64,000 nt of DNA from Flavobacterium sp. Its GTDB lineage: Bacteria > Bacteroidota > Bacteroidia > Flavobacteriales > Flavobacteriaceae. Positions 20,301-30,834 of this stretch are shown piece by piece. Position 1 is the first letter of the stretch; each line of letters begins with the position of its first letter. The stretch lies in NCBI GenBank assembly GCA_016718345.1, contig JADKDN010000004.1, positions 124,001 to 188,000 of the forward strand. Direction: 5' to 3'. The notes below the pieces were generated by a model. The model searched no databases. It saw nothing but the letters and a program-made list of their open reading frames with translations, and was not told the DNA's origin. A program made the translations under genes and the position numbers.

Positions 20301-22749
20301 TACTATCACTCCAGGATTGAATGCTGGAAATTCAGGAACAGCTACGTTTTGTTTGGATAGTGCACCAAAAGATTTGTTTTTAAGTTTAGGAGGAACTCCT
20401 CAAGTTGGCGGTACATGGTCACCACCTTTAGCAAGTGGAACAGGAGTTTTTAACCCAGCAATTGATCAATCAGGAGTATATACTTATGCTTTTAGCGGAA
20501 CTGAGCCTTGTTCAAATGATACAGCGACAGTAACTGTAACGGTTAATCCTCTTCCAGATGCTGGCGAAAATGCATCAGCTAGTATTTGTTCTAATGTTGA
20601 TTTCAAGGATTTATTTACTTTTCTTGGAGGAACACCTCAAGTAGGCGGAACTTGGTCACCTGCACTAGCGAGTGGAACAGGTATATTTAATCCAGCAGTG
20701 GATAAAGCTGGAGTTTATACTTATACAGTTGGTAATCCATTTTGTAATCCAGATTCAGCAGATGTAACGGTTACTATTGTACCTGGCCCAGATGCAGGAG
20801 TATCAGGAAATGTTACTTTTTGTGCAACCAATGCGCCTCAAGATTTGTTTCTAAGTTTGGGAGGTACTCCACAAGTAGGTGGAACATGGACGCCAACTCT
20901 AGCGAGTGGGACAGGAGTATTTAACCCTGCTATTGATATAGCTGGCGTTTATACCTATACTTTTGAAGGGAATCAACCTTGTGATGATGATACCGCAACT
21001 GTTACAGTAAAAGTTGATCCAATTGCTAATGCTGGAACTTTTGTAGGAATACAAAATGTATGTAATTCGATAGGAAATTTTGATTTGTTTAGCTCGCTTT
21101 CTGGACATCAAATAGGTGGAGTTTGGACAGATAGTAATAATCAAACAGTTTCAAGTCCTGTAGATGTTTCAAAATGGAGTCCTAATACTTACAGTTATAC
21201 TTATACTATTACAAATTCATGTGGATCAGATAGTGAGACAGTACAATTCACGATACTTACTAATCCGGTTTTAGCCGCTGCTAATATTGCCGTTTCTTCA
21301 TCTAATTGTAAGGGAAATAATGTGACGGTTACATTGTCTAATATGGTTGATGGTAACTATACTATTAATTATAATTTATCATTAGCGAATGTTTTAGCCA
21401 ATCAAAATGCCAATGTAAATATTGTTAATGGTTCTGGAACTTTTACTATCAATGCTACAGATATTCCAAATATAGGTACTACTAGAGTAACTTTCTTAAG
21501 CATAACTAATATAACAACAACTTGTATCACCCTTATTAACCCTAATGTGAGTGCCGATTTTATTTTGAAACCAAGTCCAAATTTGGAAAGCAAGAATATT
21601 GTTATAGATGACATCTGTATTGGAGGTTCATTAAAAGTGGTTATTTCGGGAGCAACTGCTGGATTAGTAGACGGTAATTATCAGTTTGTTTATAGTATTC
21701 CAAATGCTACACCAACGACTGGGAATTCTGGTACTGTAGCTATAGCTGATGGTACAGGACAGTTTACGGTTCCAGCTTCCTATTTTACAAACGCTGGAGA
21801 TTACAATTTTACAATTACTTCAATTTCAAACCTTACTTCAGGATGTAATAACCTGAGTGAAGATGCTTCTGCTGCTTTTCAAGTATTTCCAATTCCAGAT
21901 GTATCAGGAGCTACAATCAACGCAACTTCTGCTTGTTTGAATTTTTCTAATGAAGTATTTATAACAGGAGCTATTAATTTAAGTGACGGAATATATACCA
22001 TAAACTACCAATTGTCAGGTGCTAGCACTGTTAGTTCTTCTACTTCCGTAACATTTGCTAATGGTAAAGGAAGTTTCATTATACCAGCAACAGATTTAAA
22101 TACTTCTGGAAATGTAACGGTTACTGTAACTCAGGTAACTTCAAATGTAAGTCAATGTGGTACTTCTACAGGAAATATCAATCCATTTACTTTTGCCGTA
22201 ACTGAGCTAGATACTCCAGAAATTATTCCAAACGGAAATGAATTTTGTGATGCTGATAATCCAACTATTGCTGATTTGTCTGCTAATGTCAATACTCCTG
22301 GAACTATCGTGTGGTATGATGTTCCTACTGGCGGACAAGCACTAAATGATACAGATTTATTGGAAGACGGAAATACTTATTACGGGGCCATACGTTCAAC
22401 TTCTGGTTGTGAGAGGATAATTCGCTTAGAAGTAATTGTTGATTTGAATAAATGTGATGATGTTTTAATCCCTGATGGTTTTTCACCAAATGGCGATAAA
22501 ATAAACGACGAATTTGTTATAAAAAATATAGAGAATAAATATCCAAATTACAGATTAGAAATTTATAATAGATATGGAGCTATTCTTTACAAAGGAAATA
22601 GAAATACCCCTAATTGGGACGGAACTACCACACAAGGAGGAATTAAATTTGGAGATTCCAAAGTTCCAGTAGGAGTATATTTCTATGTTTTAGAATTTAA
22701 TGATGGCAGCACAAAACCAAAACAAGGCCGACTTTATTTAAGTAGATAA
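14390..22749 (+). CDS. Giant Ig-repeat surface adhesin, type IX secretion cargo (type B sorting domain); five frameshifts
   Basis: About 2,787 residues when frameshifts near 14840, 15015, 16785, 19540 and 20225 are repaired. A signal peptide ends at KSSAQ, followed by three Ig-like units of the WYANATGGTALS type. Then come about 17 repeats of ~89 residues (core CSGSSATVTFTGTPNATVTY) and six ~79-residue repeats (LGGTPQVGGTWSPALASGTG). The C-terminus, ILYKGNRNTPNWDGTT through YLSR after LIPDGFSPNGDKINDEF, is the gliding-motility-associated CHU_C domain that directs type IX export. SprB-like adhesins have this plan, but repeat content differs between proteins, so I do not call it SprB. A PorP/SprF gene follows directly, as expected for a type B cargo. 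Likely a cell-surface filament for adhesion or gliding. Confidence 0.85.
15448..19870 (+). repeat. Coding tandem repeat array: ~17 Ig-like units of ~267 bp
   Basis: Units begin with LP(L)P-T/V-V-S/T-I and contain CSGSSATVTFTGTPNATVTY, NGGxNQTIVL and SLVSIASSG. Starts are spaced about 267-270 bases. Unit 16 (about 19465-19570) is only ~35 residues long, and a frame change also falls there, which points to repeat collapse or a deletion. Confidence 0.85.
19860..21270 (+). repeat. Second coding repeat array: six ~237-bp units
   Basis: Units centre on LGGTPQVGGTWSPALASGTG and start near 19866, 20102, 20338, 20575, 20810 and 21045; the last has diverged to SSLSGHQIGGVW. A related single unit occurs earlier, near 15218 (LYKLLGGSPDKTGTWSG). 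Confidence 0.8.
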
Positions 22750-23712
22750 ATGAAATACAAGATGAAAAAAAGAAATTTTAAATATTATTTTGTTCTCATA
22801 GGCATTTTTCTAGTTTCTACTCTAGTAAAAGCGCAACAAGATCCACAATATACACAGTACATGTACAATATGAACGTAATAAACCCTGCTTATGCAACAG
22901 ACAATTCAGGGGTTATTAATTTAGGCGGATTGTATAGAACACAATGGGTTGGAGCCGTCGGTGCACCAAAAACAGCAACCTTGTTTGCTCATTCGCCCAT
23001 CGCTAAAAGAGTCGAGATGGGAGTATCCTTTATAAATGATGCTATTGGAGATGTTGTAAATGAAAATAATATCTACGTAGATTTTGCCTATGTATTGCCT
23101 GTTTCTGAAAAAAATAAATTATCATTTGGGATAAAAGGAGGGGCAACATTTTTCAATACCAATTTTAGTGGATTTCAATTTACGGATCCCGATTTCGATT
23201 TTGCCTTTGAAAATAATATCAACGAGGTTTTCCCAAATGTAGGTGTTGGAACATTTTTCTTTGGAGAAAATTATTATTTAGGATTGTCAGCACCAAATTT
23301 ATTAACCACGAAACACATTAATAGCAAAAACGGAATCAAAACTACAGGAGTTGAAGAAATTCATTATTTTTTCACCGGAGGCTATGTGTTCGATTTGAAC
23401 TCAAACTTGAAATTTAAACCTGCTTTTATGACTAAAGCAGTTTCTGGAGCTCCTTTATCTGTAGATGTGACAACTAATTTTTTGATAAATAATAAATTAG
23501 AATTAGGTGCAGGCTATCGATTTGATGATTCGGTTAGCGGATTAGTAAATTTCTATGTCTTGCCAAATTTGCGTGTAGGGTATTCTTATGACTATACTTT
23601 ATCCAATTTAGGAAGGTACAATTCAGGAACACATGAAATATTTTTACTATTTGATTTAGATACGTCTAGTTTATCATCAAAAGGGTTTGAAAAATCACCA
23701 AGGTTCTTCTAA
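22750..23712 (+). CDS. PorP/SprF family type IX secretion membrane protein
   Basis: A 320-residue outer-membrane protein of the PorP/SprF family. The hallmark QQDPQYTQYMYNMNVINPAY follows a signal peptide ending LVKAQ. Later segments alternate like a beta-barrel (LSFGIKGGATFFN, LELGAGYRFDDSVSGLV, LRVGYSYDYTLSNLGRYNSG). SprF-type proteins are needed for export or surface attachment of their neighbouring type B cargo. The adhesin stop and this ATG are directly adjacent (TAAATG). ATG 22762 (MKKRNFKYYF) gives an equally good signal peptide and may be the real start. It is intact and followed 11 bases later by an OmpA-family gene, completing the usual cargo-SprF-OmpA order. Confidence 0.92.
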   Translation: MKYKMKKRNFKYYFVLIGIFLVSTLVKAQQDPQYTQYMYNMNVINPAYATDNSGVINLGGLYRTQWVGAVGAPKTATLFAHSPIAKRVEMGVSFINDAIGDVVNENNIYVDFAYVLPVSEKNKLSFGIKGGATFFNTNFSGFQFTDPDFDFAFENNINEVFPNVGVGTFFFGENYYLGLSAPNLLTTKHINSKNGIKTTGVEEIHYFFTGGYVFDLNSNLKFKPAFMTKAVSGAPLSVDVTTNFLINNKLELGAGYRFDDSVSGLVNFYVLPNLRVGYSYDYTLSNLGRYNSGTHEIFLLFDLDTSSLSSKGFEKSPRFF

Positions 23713-23723
23713 TAGCGAAAAAA

Positions 23724-25604
23724 ATGAAAAAATACTTTTATATACTTTTTATATTTTGTTTTAGTTTCACCTTATTTGCCCAAAAAGCAACTGAGAAAAA
23801 GGCAAATGCATTATTTGAAAAAAAATCTTACGTTAAAGCTGCAGAGATGTATGAGCAGTTAAAGGAAAGTCAGGTGATATTGCAAAATTTAGGAGATTGT
23901 TATTATAATAATTCTCAAATGATTGATGCTGTTCGTGTATATGGGAAATTATTTTTATCCTATAAGGATAGCGTAGCCCCAGAATATTATTTTAAATATG
24001 CACATTCTTTACTAGGAACTGCAGATTATACAAAGGCAGATGCTATAATGGGTGAATATTTGAAATATGAGATAAGTACTTCTAAGTTTATTGCTAATCT
24101 CGTTACAAATGTTCCTTACAATTACGAAATACAATCGATGTCTAAAAATACATCCAACGGAGATTTTGGGATGTCTTTTTATGGAGATAAAGTATCATTT
24201 GCCTCATTGAGAAATTCAGAATCTAAGTCATTTGGATGGAATGATAAACCCTATTTAGATTTATTTAGCGCCAATGTTAGTGATAAAGGGTTATTGGCAA
24301 ATGTCGAACCTTTTCCGAAAGAAATAAATACCAAAACACATGAAAGTTCAGCTACTTTCAGCGCCGATGGTCGTATCATGTATTTTAATCGAACAAATGA
24401 TAAAAAGGTAAAGATAGGCGATGAAAAAATTGCGGTTATCAAAATTTTTAAGGCTGAATTTGTAGATGGAAAATGGACTAATGTAAAAGAACTCCCATTT
24501 TGTAGTGATATTTATTCAACAGAGCATCCAGTTTTAAGTAAGGACGGAAAGAAATTATATTTTTCCAGTGATATGCCAGGAACATTAGGGTCTTTTGATA
24601 TTTTTGTGGTAGATGTTAATGAAGATGGAACTTTTGGACAACCTCAAAATTTAGGTAAAGCTGTAAATACTATTCACAGAGAACAGTTCCCCTTTATATC
24701 AGATGACGGAACGGTTTTATATTTTGCATCTGATGGGCATCAAGGAATGGGAGGTTTGGATATTTTTATGAGTAAATCGTATGACGGAACATTTGCAAAA
24801 CCATTAAATCTTGGCGAAACAATAAATAGCAATCTAGATGATTTTGCCTATGTTGTCGATGAAAAAAAGAATAAAGGGTATTTGTCATCAAATCGTAAAG
24901 GAGGAGATAATTTATACAGTTTTACAAGAACAGAAAACGAAAATCGATTTGTTGTTGAAGGTGAAGTAAAAGATAAAAATACACAAAATCCTTTACCAGG
25001 AACTTTAGTAGCGTTATATGATGAAAATAACATACTAATAGGTCAAATGGTTGTGGGAGCTGATGCTGATTATGTTTTTAGTACAGAACCTAACAAGAAG
25101 TATAGAATCGAAGCGGTAAAAGATTTTTATATTCCTCATAGTGAAGAATTTGTTACCAATGAAGACGGAAAACTTCGTTACACCATAGAATTATTCATGG
25201 AGTGCTATGACGATGCTGAAGAGATTATAACAAAACGTCAAGATGGTAAAGTCCAAATCGTACTTGAAAATATTTATTTTGATCTAAATAAATGGGATAT
25301 TAAAGAGGATGCCGCTAGAATATTAAATGTACTAGTAGATTTATTGAACAAATATCCAGTGATGGAAATCGAAATTGATGCACACACGGATTCACGTGCT
25401 TCCGATACTTATAATTTGATGCTTTCGAATAAAAGAGCTGCTTCATCATTAGAGTATTTAGTAAAAAATGGTATCAAGCGTAAGAGATTGCGTTCCAGAG
25501 GTTTTGGTGAATCAGTACCTCTAATTAAATGTGGTAAAACAAAAGTCTGTACAGAACAAGAACATTCTATCAACAGACGATGTGAATTCATAATCTTAAA
25601 ATAA
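23724..25604 (+). CDS. OmpA-family protein with TPR and WD40-like (PD40) repeats
   Basis: A 626-residue exported protein (signal peptide ending FTLFAQ). Residues ~20-130 form TPR-like helices (ALFEKKSYVKAAEMYEQLKE). About 190-400 holds PD40-like blades such as EHPVLSKDGKKLYFSSDMPG and REQFPFISDDGTVLYFASDG. A carboxypeptidase-regulatory-like beta domain follows (VEGEVKDKNTQNPLPGTLV). The end is an OmpA peptidoglycan-binding domain (IEIDAHTDSRASDTYNLMLS). It probably anchors the adhesin-SprF complex to peptidoglycan. The frame is intact, and a strong terminator directly after the stop closes the operon. Confidence 0.9.
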   Translation: MKKYFYILFIFCFSFTLFAQKATEKKANALFEKKSYVKAAEMYEQLKESQVILQNLGDCYYNNSQMIDAVRVYGKLFLSYKDSVAPEYYFKYAHSLLGTADYTKADAIMGEYLKYEISTSKFIANLVTNVPYNYEIQSMSKNTSNGDFGMSFYGDKVSFASLRNSESKSFGWNDKPYLDLFSANVSDKGLLANVEPFPKEINTKTHESSATFSADGRIMYFNRTNDKKVKIGDEKIAVIKIFKAEFVDGKWTNVKELPFCSDIYSTEHPVLSKDGKKLYFSSDMPGTLGSFDIFVVDVNEDGTFGQPQNLGKAVNTIHREQFPFISDDGTVLYFASDGHQGMGGLDIFMSKSYDGTFAKPLNLGETINSNLDDFAYVVDEKKNKGYLSSNRKGGDNLYSFTRTENENRFVVEGEVKDKNTQNPLPGTLVALYDENNILIGQMVVGADADYVFSTEPNKKYRIEAVKDFYIPHSEEFVTNEDGKLRYTIELFMECYDDAEEIITKRQDGKVQIVLENIYFDLNKWDIKEDAARILNVLVDLLNKYPVMEIEIDAHTDSRASDTYNLMLSNKRAASSLEYLVKNGIKRKRLRSRGFGESVPLIKCGKTKVCTEQEHSINRRCEFIILK

Positions 25605-25606
25605 TA

Positions 25607-25632
25607 AAAATGCCACTTTAAAGTGGCATTTT
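25607..25632 (+). terminator. Terminator after the adhesin operon
   Basis: 12-bp perfect stem AAAATGCCACTT / AAGTGGCATTTT with a TA loop, starting three bases after the OmpA-family stop. Confidence 0.9.
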
Positions 25633-25740
25633 ATTATTTGATACAACTACGTTAAAGCTCAATAATACAAATCTAAATCACATTATTTCGATTATCTTTA
25701 CAACCATTTTGTCTTGATTTATATAAATTAAAGTGTTTTT

Positions 25741-27350
25741 ATGAAAAAGTTTTTTATCTATTTTGCTTGTGTTTCCTTCTTTGTAAACTATGCTCAAGAC
25801 CATCCAAAATTGGTTGTTGGAATTGTAGTGGATCAAATGAAAATGGAGTATCTCTACCGTTTTCAAAATGATTTTTCAGAAACTGGTTTTAAGCGATTAT
25901 TAAACGGTGGATATACATTTCACAACATGCACTATAATTACATGCCTACGTATACCGCTCCTGGACATGCTTCCATTTATACAGGAACTACACCCTCGGT
26001 TCATGGAATAGTTGGCAATGAATGGTTCAGTAGAAGATTAGGCAAAGAAATGTATTGTACCGATGATGATTCTGTAAGCACTTTAGGAGATGGAAAAGAT
26101 AAAGAAGGGAGAATGTCTCCTAAAAATTTGCAAAGTACTACAATTACAGATGAATTGCGTATGGCGACAAATTTTAAAGGGAAAGTAATTGGAATCAGTA
26201 TTAAAGATCGTGGAGCTATTTTACCAGCAGGGCATTTTGCAAATTGGGCATTTTGGTACAGTAAAACTGGAGCATTCATCTCAAGTACTTTTTACAATTC
26301 AGCATTACCAAATTGGGTTACCGAGTTCAATCAGGAACAGCGCTTCATGCCCTATATTAATAAAGGATGGGATTTATTCAAACCCTTAGCAACATATGAT
26401 GAAAGCTTGCCAGATGACAATCCGTATGAAGGCAAATTATACAATAGTGCAGCACCAGTTTTTCCATATAATTTAAAAGATATGTATGAAAAAAACGATG
26501 CTGGTATTATCCGTTCTACACCATTTGGCAATAATCTTTTGGCAGATTTTGCTATGAAAGCTATAGAGAAAGAAGAGTTGGGCAAAGACGAAATTACCGA
26601 TTTTCTTGCTGTAAGTTTTTCATCTACAGATTACATTGGGCATCTTTTAGGACCCCGTTCTATGGAATTGCAAGATACCTATCTACGTCTAGATCAAACT
26701 ATATCTGATTTCCTTATCTATCTTGATAAGACAATAGGGAAGGGCAATTATCTCGTTTTTCGAACTGCTGATCATGCTGGAGCTGAGAATGTTACTTTTT
26801 TGAAAGATCACAAATTAAATGTAAGGAGTGTTGAACCTAAAGAAATAAGAAAGGCATTAAAAAGTTTTCAACTGATACTTTTGGAGAGGATTTAATATTG
26901 AATTATTCTAGTTTTAATCTCTTTTTTAATAAGGAAATTATTAAGAATAAAGGATTAGAGTTGGCTAAAGTAAAAACAGCCTTCAAAGATTTTTTAATGA
27001 CTCAAGAACAGGTGAAGAGAGTATACACAGAGGAAGAAATTTTAGCATCTAGTAATGATTTTTATCTTAATGCCATTGCAAATGGATACGATGTGACTCA
27101 AAATGGAGACTTAGTTGTACTAGATAAGCCTGGTTACATTGAATATCAGGGAACAGGAACTTCACACGGAACGATATATAGTTATGATACACATGTTCCT
27201 TGTATTTTTTATGGTTGGAACATCAAAAAAGGAGAATCTCACGATAGAAAAGTGATTACCGAAATCGCCCCTACATTGTCTCAATTGCTTAAAATTCCTT
27301 TTACTAATGGAACAGAAGCTAAAGTCATGACAGAGGTTTTAGGAAAGTAA
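25741..27350 (+). CDS. pafA: PafA-type alkaline phosphatase (one frameshift)
   Basis: A ~536-residue exported phosphatase of the alkaline-phosphatase superfamily that releases phosphate from monoesters in the periplasm. A signal peptide ends NYAQ. PafA hallmarks are visible: the threonine nucleophile T72 in YTAPGHASIYTG, N93 in GNEWF, and K155 and R157 in SIKDRGAI. Metal-ligand segments are GIVVDQ, SSTDYIGH, RTADHAG and TSHGTIYSYDTHVP. One frameshift near 26875 splits it after KALKSF; the next frame continues TFGEDLILNYSSFNLFF to 27350. All catalytic residues survive, so I read the break as an error. The symbol is assigned by residue pattern, not by a search. Confidence 0.88.
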
Positions 27351-27380
27351 ATTAAAATTTTTACCTCAAATCATTTCTTA

Positions 27381-28441
27381 ATGAAAAAAATCATAGTACT
27401 TGCTCTTTATTTACAATTTCAAATCACCTGCCAAAGTTGTACTCAGTGGACTGGTCATCAGCAACAAATTTGACAAATAGCTTAGGTGCATCAGTAGTTA
27501 CAGATTTTAGTGGTTTGCATTGGAATCCAGTCAACAATCGGCTGTACGGAGTTCAAGATAATGGTGTTGTACGAGTTTTACAGTTTGATATCAATACGAA
27601 TTCTTTTTCACAAATAGCTAATAGAAGTATTTCTGGTGGTCCAGAAGGGATTACACAAGCAAATCTTTATGCGAATGAGTTTTATACTATCGATGAAACA
27701 AAGTATGAAATTAGACGATACACCCATTCATCAAATTTTTCAAACCTATCTTTAACACTGGTTTGTTGGCTTCTCCTTACGGGATGTATTTTCCAGCTTT
27801 GAGTTTTTGGGTTAGACGCAAGCCTTAGGATTGTGGACTTTTTTATTGCCAATCAAAACGGCATTATTTGGGTTTAATATAATCCTAATTGATGATGATT
27901 TTTTATATGTTGGTAGATACAGAACAAACAGAAGTGAAAGTTGTGATTTATCTCTTGATAGAGGTTCAATTTTGCATAATGTCGGAAAAACAAATTAGAA
28001 GTTACCATTTGTGAAAGGTTTGTTGTTAAAATGATATTTTGTAACCCTGAGAAATGATAACATTGAAGGTTTGCCACGTCAAAGTGTTCTGAGCGATAAT
28101 GTGAGTGCGTGGCTTTGAGGGATGTAAAAGGAGAAAGTACTGCCTCAAACGTGTTGAGATGGTTTCAACCGGGGGCGAAGGAGTTGTGCACCTCTTTCCA
28201 ATACAGAGGGTGTGCACAAATTCATCCTAATCCAGCTGATAATTTCATCACGATTTCATCTGATAAAGAAGTTGTTTCTGCAATTAGAATCTGTAATAGT
28301 TTGGGACAAGAAGTGATAAAAATGGAAAATAAAAGTAGTGTTTCAACAAGTATTGATGTCTCAAAATTACAATCTGGAATTTATTTTTTGGAAGTTAAAC
28401 ATGGAGAAAGAAGTACAAAAACTAAATTTTTGAAGAATTAA
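27381..28441 (+). pseudogene. Decayed secreted protein with type IX (type A) C-terminal sorting domain
   Basis: ATG 27381 begins a signal peptide (MKKIIVLALYLQFQITC). After a frame change come LYSVDWSSATNLTNSLGASV and LHWNPVNNRLYGVQDNGVVR, resembling beta-propeller proteins of the SdiA-regulated/phytase-like type. From 27770 to 28190 the coding sense breaks in all frames, leaving only fragments (YVGRYRTNRSESCDLSLDRG, ALRDVKGESTASNVLRWFQPG). The last ~75 residues are intact: HPNPADNFITISSDKE through SGIYFLEVKHGERSTKTKF, a classic type A T9SS sorting domain. Several lesions and apparently missing pieces in a short span look like true decay or very poor sequence. A terminator follows at 28472. 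Confidence 0.7.
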
Positions 28442-28471
28442 ATAGTAGAAACTTTTTAGATTTATAAAATC

Positions 28472-28507
28472 AAAAATCCCAAAGCATAGAATGTTTTGGG
28501 ATTTTTT
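28472..28507 (+). terminator. Hairpin terminator between the decayed secreted gene and lysA
   Basis: Stem AAAAATCCCAAA pairs with TTTTGGGATTTTT around a ~10-base loop, ending in a T-run. The A-rich upstream arm would also serve lysA on the other strand. Confidence 0.8.
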
Positions 28508-28542
28508 TGTTGTGGTTGTTTTTGTTTAGAATAAGTATGTTG

Positions 28543-29767
28543 TTATGAAATTAGAGCCTCTGCTTCTATGGGCAACATGATTTGGTTTTTTAATAAGTCT
28601 TCAAAGGTTTCACGCTCTCTAATTAAAATTCCTTTACCGTCTTTCCATAAAACTTCCGCTGGTTTGTATCGAGAATTGTAGTTGGATGACATCGAAAAAC
28701 AATACGCTCCAGCATTTCTAAAACACAATAAATCTCCTTCATTGATTTCAGCAATTCTACGATTGTTGGCAAAGGTGTCCGTTTCACATATATAGCCTAC
28801 AACGGTATAAAAGCGTTCTTTTCCTTTTGGATTAGAAATATTTTCAATATGATGTTGGGAACCATAAAACATAGGGGCGTATTAAATGATTGAATCCACT
28901 ATCAATTCCAGCAAATACGGTTGAAGTAGTTTGTTTCACCACATTTACTTTTGCTAAGAAAAACCAGCTTCACTCACTAAAAATTTACCAGGCTCGAAAG
29001 CTAATGTTAATTCACGACCGTATTCTTTTCGAAAGCTAAAAATCGTTTAGACAATTTTTTCCCTAATTCTTCAATGTCAGTTTCAATATCTCCTTTTTTG
29101 TAGGGAACTTTAAAACCACTACCAAAATCAAGAAAATCAAGATTTTTGAAATTTTTAGCAGCATCAAAAAGGATTTCTGCAGCATAAAGGAAAACTTCAA
29201 TATCCAAAATATCAGAACCAGTGTGCATATGCAATCCATTGATGTGCATTTTGGTATTCTCTACTATGCGAAGTATATGTGGCATTTGGTGTATGGAAAT
29301 ACCAAACTTACTATCAATATGACTAACAGAAATGTTTGAGTTTCCACCGCCATAACATGTGGATTGATACGGATACAAACAGGAACATTTGGATGTTTGG
29401 TCCCAAAATGTTCTAAAACGGAAAGATTATCAATGTTTATTTGTACTCCTAATTGCGCCACATCTTCAATCTCTTCAAAAGAAACTCCATTTGGGGTATA
29501 AATGATTTGTTGTGGTTGAAAGCCCGCATGTAAACCTAGTTGTACCTCCTGAATGGAAACGGTGTCAAGATTTGACCCCATTTGTCTTAGCAGTTGTAAA
29601 ATAGCCAAATTAGACAACGCTTTTACAGCATAGTTGATGCGTAAACGTTCTACTTTAGAAAAAGCAGCTCTTAAACGGTGGTATTGTGATTGTATTTTCT
29701 CGGCATCATAAACATATAGAGGATTACCGAATTGTTCTGCTAATTGTACTAAATCTTTGGGTTGCAT
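28543..29767 (-). CDS. lysA: Diaminopimelate decarboxylase (about four frameshifts)
   Basis: LysA decarboxylates meso-diaminopimelate to lysine using PLP. In order, the strand reads MQPKDLVQLAEQFGNPLYVY, the PLP lysine segment INYAVKALSN, LDTVSIQEVQLGLHAG, CIRINPHVMA, INGLHMHTGSDI, FLDFGSGFKVPY, AFEPGKFLVSEAGFF, and YICETDTFANNR followed by CFRNAGAYCFSMSSNYNSR. Frame changes fall near 29370, 29020, 28965 and 28870, yet every conserved block is present. The repaired length is ~405 residues, normal for LysA. I place the start at 29767 (MQPK); the upstream in-frame residues to 29836 are not family-like. The lesions are probably sequence errors. Confidence 0.9.
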
Positions 29768-30116
29768 TTCGCTAATTTTTTTTGCAAATCTATTATAGAA
29801 AAGTGTTACATCAAAGAAAATAGTGAAAACTAACAAAATGTAACATTGTGTTATATATATAACAATTAATTTTTAAATTTATAGCCAATAGTGAACAGAA
29901 AGAATGGGATAGTTGAAGTTTACTAAGAAATGATTGCATGAATCAGCCATGCAAGGCTATATATTTTACATTTGATTATAATTATTTACAAACGACTTTA
30001 ACCCGATAACAGATTTGAAGTCCGTGCCCATAAAGTGGAGCAAGCAAAGAGAACGTAAAATAAAAAGATTTACTATTTAGTGTAGGCGGGTAAGCTGTCT
30101 TGACAATTTACAACTA
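29768..30116. other. Gap between lysA and the accessory island
   Basis: 349 bases. I see no gene, RNA or clear terminator. It presumably includes the lysA promoter and marks the left edge of the accessory island that starts at 30117. Confidence 0.35.
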
Positions 30117-30640
30117 CTAGCTCAAAATCCCTTCCCAATAGTGAATTTGGGCGGTCAATCCCGCTTTTTTTTCTTCCAATTTTTGAATTGCCAATCTCGT
30201 ATCGCCAAGATCAAAGGCACTCCTGCGAGACAGTAAGCTGCACCAAGAAATAAGGTTTTCAGTATTTTGCAAATGGATAGGAAGGTGTTTTGGATACTGT
30301 TCCGAAAGATGCAACCGCTGGAGTAATCGGGTTTCTTTTGTTTGATTTGGTCAAGTGTCAAATTGTTTTTTTGTTCCAAAACCCTTAACTCTTGCAACGC
30401 TTTTGTCTTTTGAGTTTCTAAAAGTGTGCGGTTGCTGGTTTCCCATTTTGAATACATGGTTTTTAAATCGTCCGCATTTTGTTGCTGCTGATAGATTTCC
30501 AATCCCGAGATATAGCCTGAATACTCTGGAGGAATAGTACTTTGTCTAGCAAACCAAGAATATAAAGTTGTTTCAGGTACAAATAACAAATCCGCTATTT
30601 CCTTTAGTTGGATACCTAAACTTTGAAATTTGTTTTTCAT
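30117..30640 (-). CDS. Putative HTH/coiled-coil protein of unknown function (one frameshift)
   Basis: About 174 residues once a frameshift near 30333 is repaired. The N-terminus has a helix-turn-helix look: SLGIQLKEIADLLFVPETTLYSWF. A helical, charged region follows, then KALQELRVLEQKNNLTLDQI. The C-terminal part in the next frame reads LLQRLHLSEQYPKHLPIHLQ and RLAIQKLEEKKAGLTAQIHYW. I do not recognise a family. A set of TGCGTA/TACGCA sites lies 44-151 bases upstream of its start, so it may regulate its own promoter; that is inference. The neighbouring gene 30835-31290 on the same strand is another unknown helical protein. Confidence 0.55.
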
Positions 30641-30683
30641 CTGTAACTATTTTCTATAATCAATCACAAAACAAATTAATACT

Positions 30684-30791
30684 TGCGTACTAGTTTTATG
30701 CGTACTAATTGTATTACGCACCATTTTACTACGCATCATTGCGTAATGGTTCAATGCGTAATGATTTTACTATGCGCCTATAAATTACGCA
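30684..30791. promoter_or_regulatory. Cluster of iterated TGCGTA/TACGCA sites
   Basis: Seven TGCGTA or TACGCA hexamers plus one TGCGCC variant occur within 108 bases. Direct orientation: 30684, 30699, 30740, 30755, and the variant at 30773. Inverted: 30715, 30730 and 30786. Several extend to TGCGTAATG or TGCGTACTA. ACGCA-TCAT-TGCGT (30731-30744) forms an inverted pair. Such iteration suggests an operator array or an iteron-type binding region. Confidence 0.65.
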
Positions 30792-30834
30792 ATTCACTTC
30801 AAAAAACACCAGAAAAAGGGCTGGTGTTTAAAAA

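Noticed and set aside
14390..22749. Naming the adhesin SprB
   Set aside because: The layout and partner gene fit SprB-like cargo in general, but repeat types differ between proteins and no specific SprB feature can be confirmed.
29837..30116. Possible tRNA or small RNA before the accessory island
   Set aside because: No tRNA arm pairing or TTCGAAT-type loop was found; nothing structural can be supported by eye.
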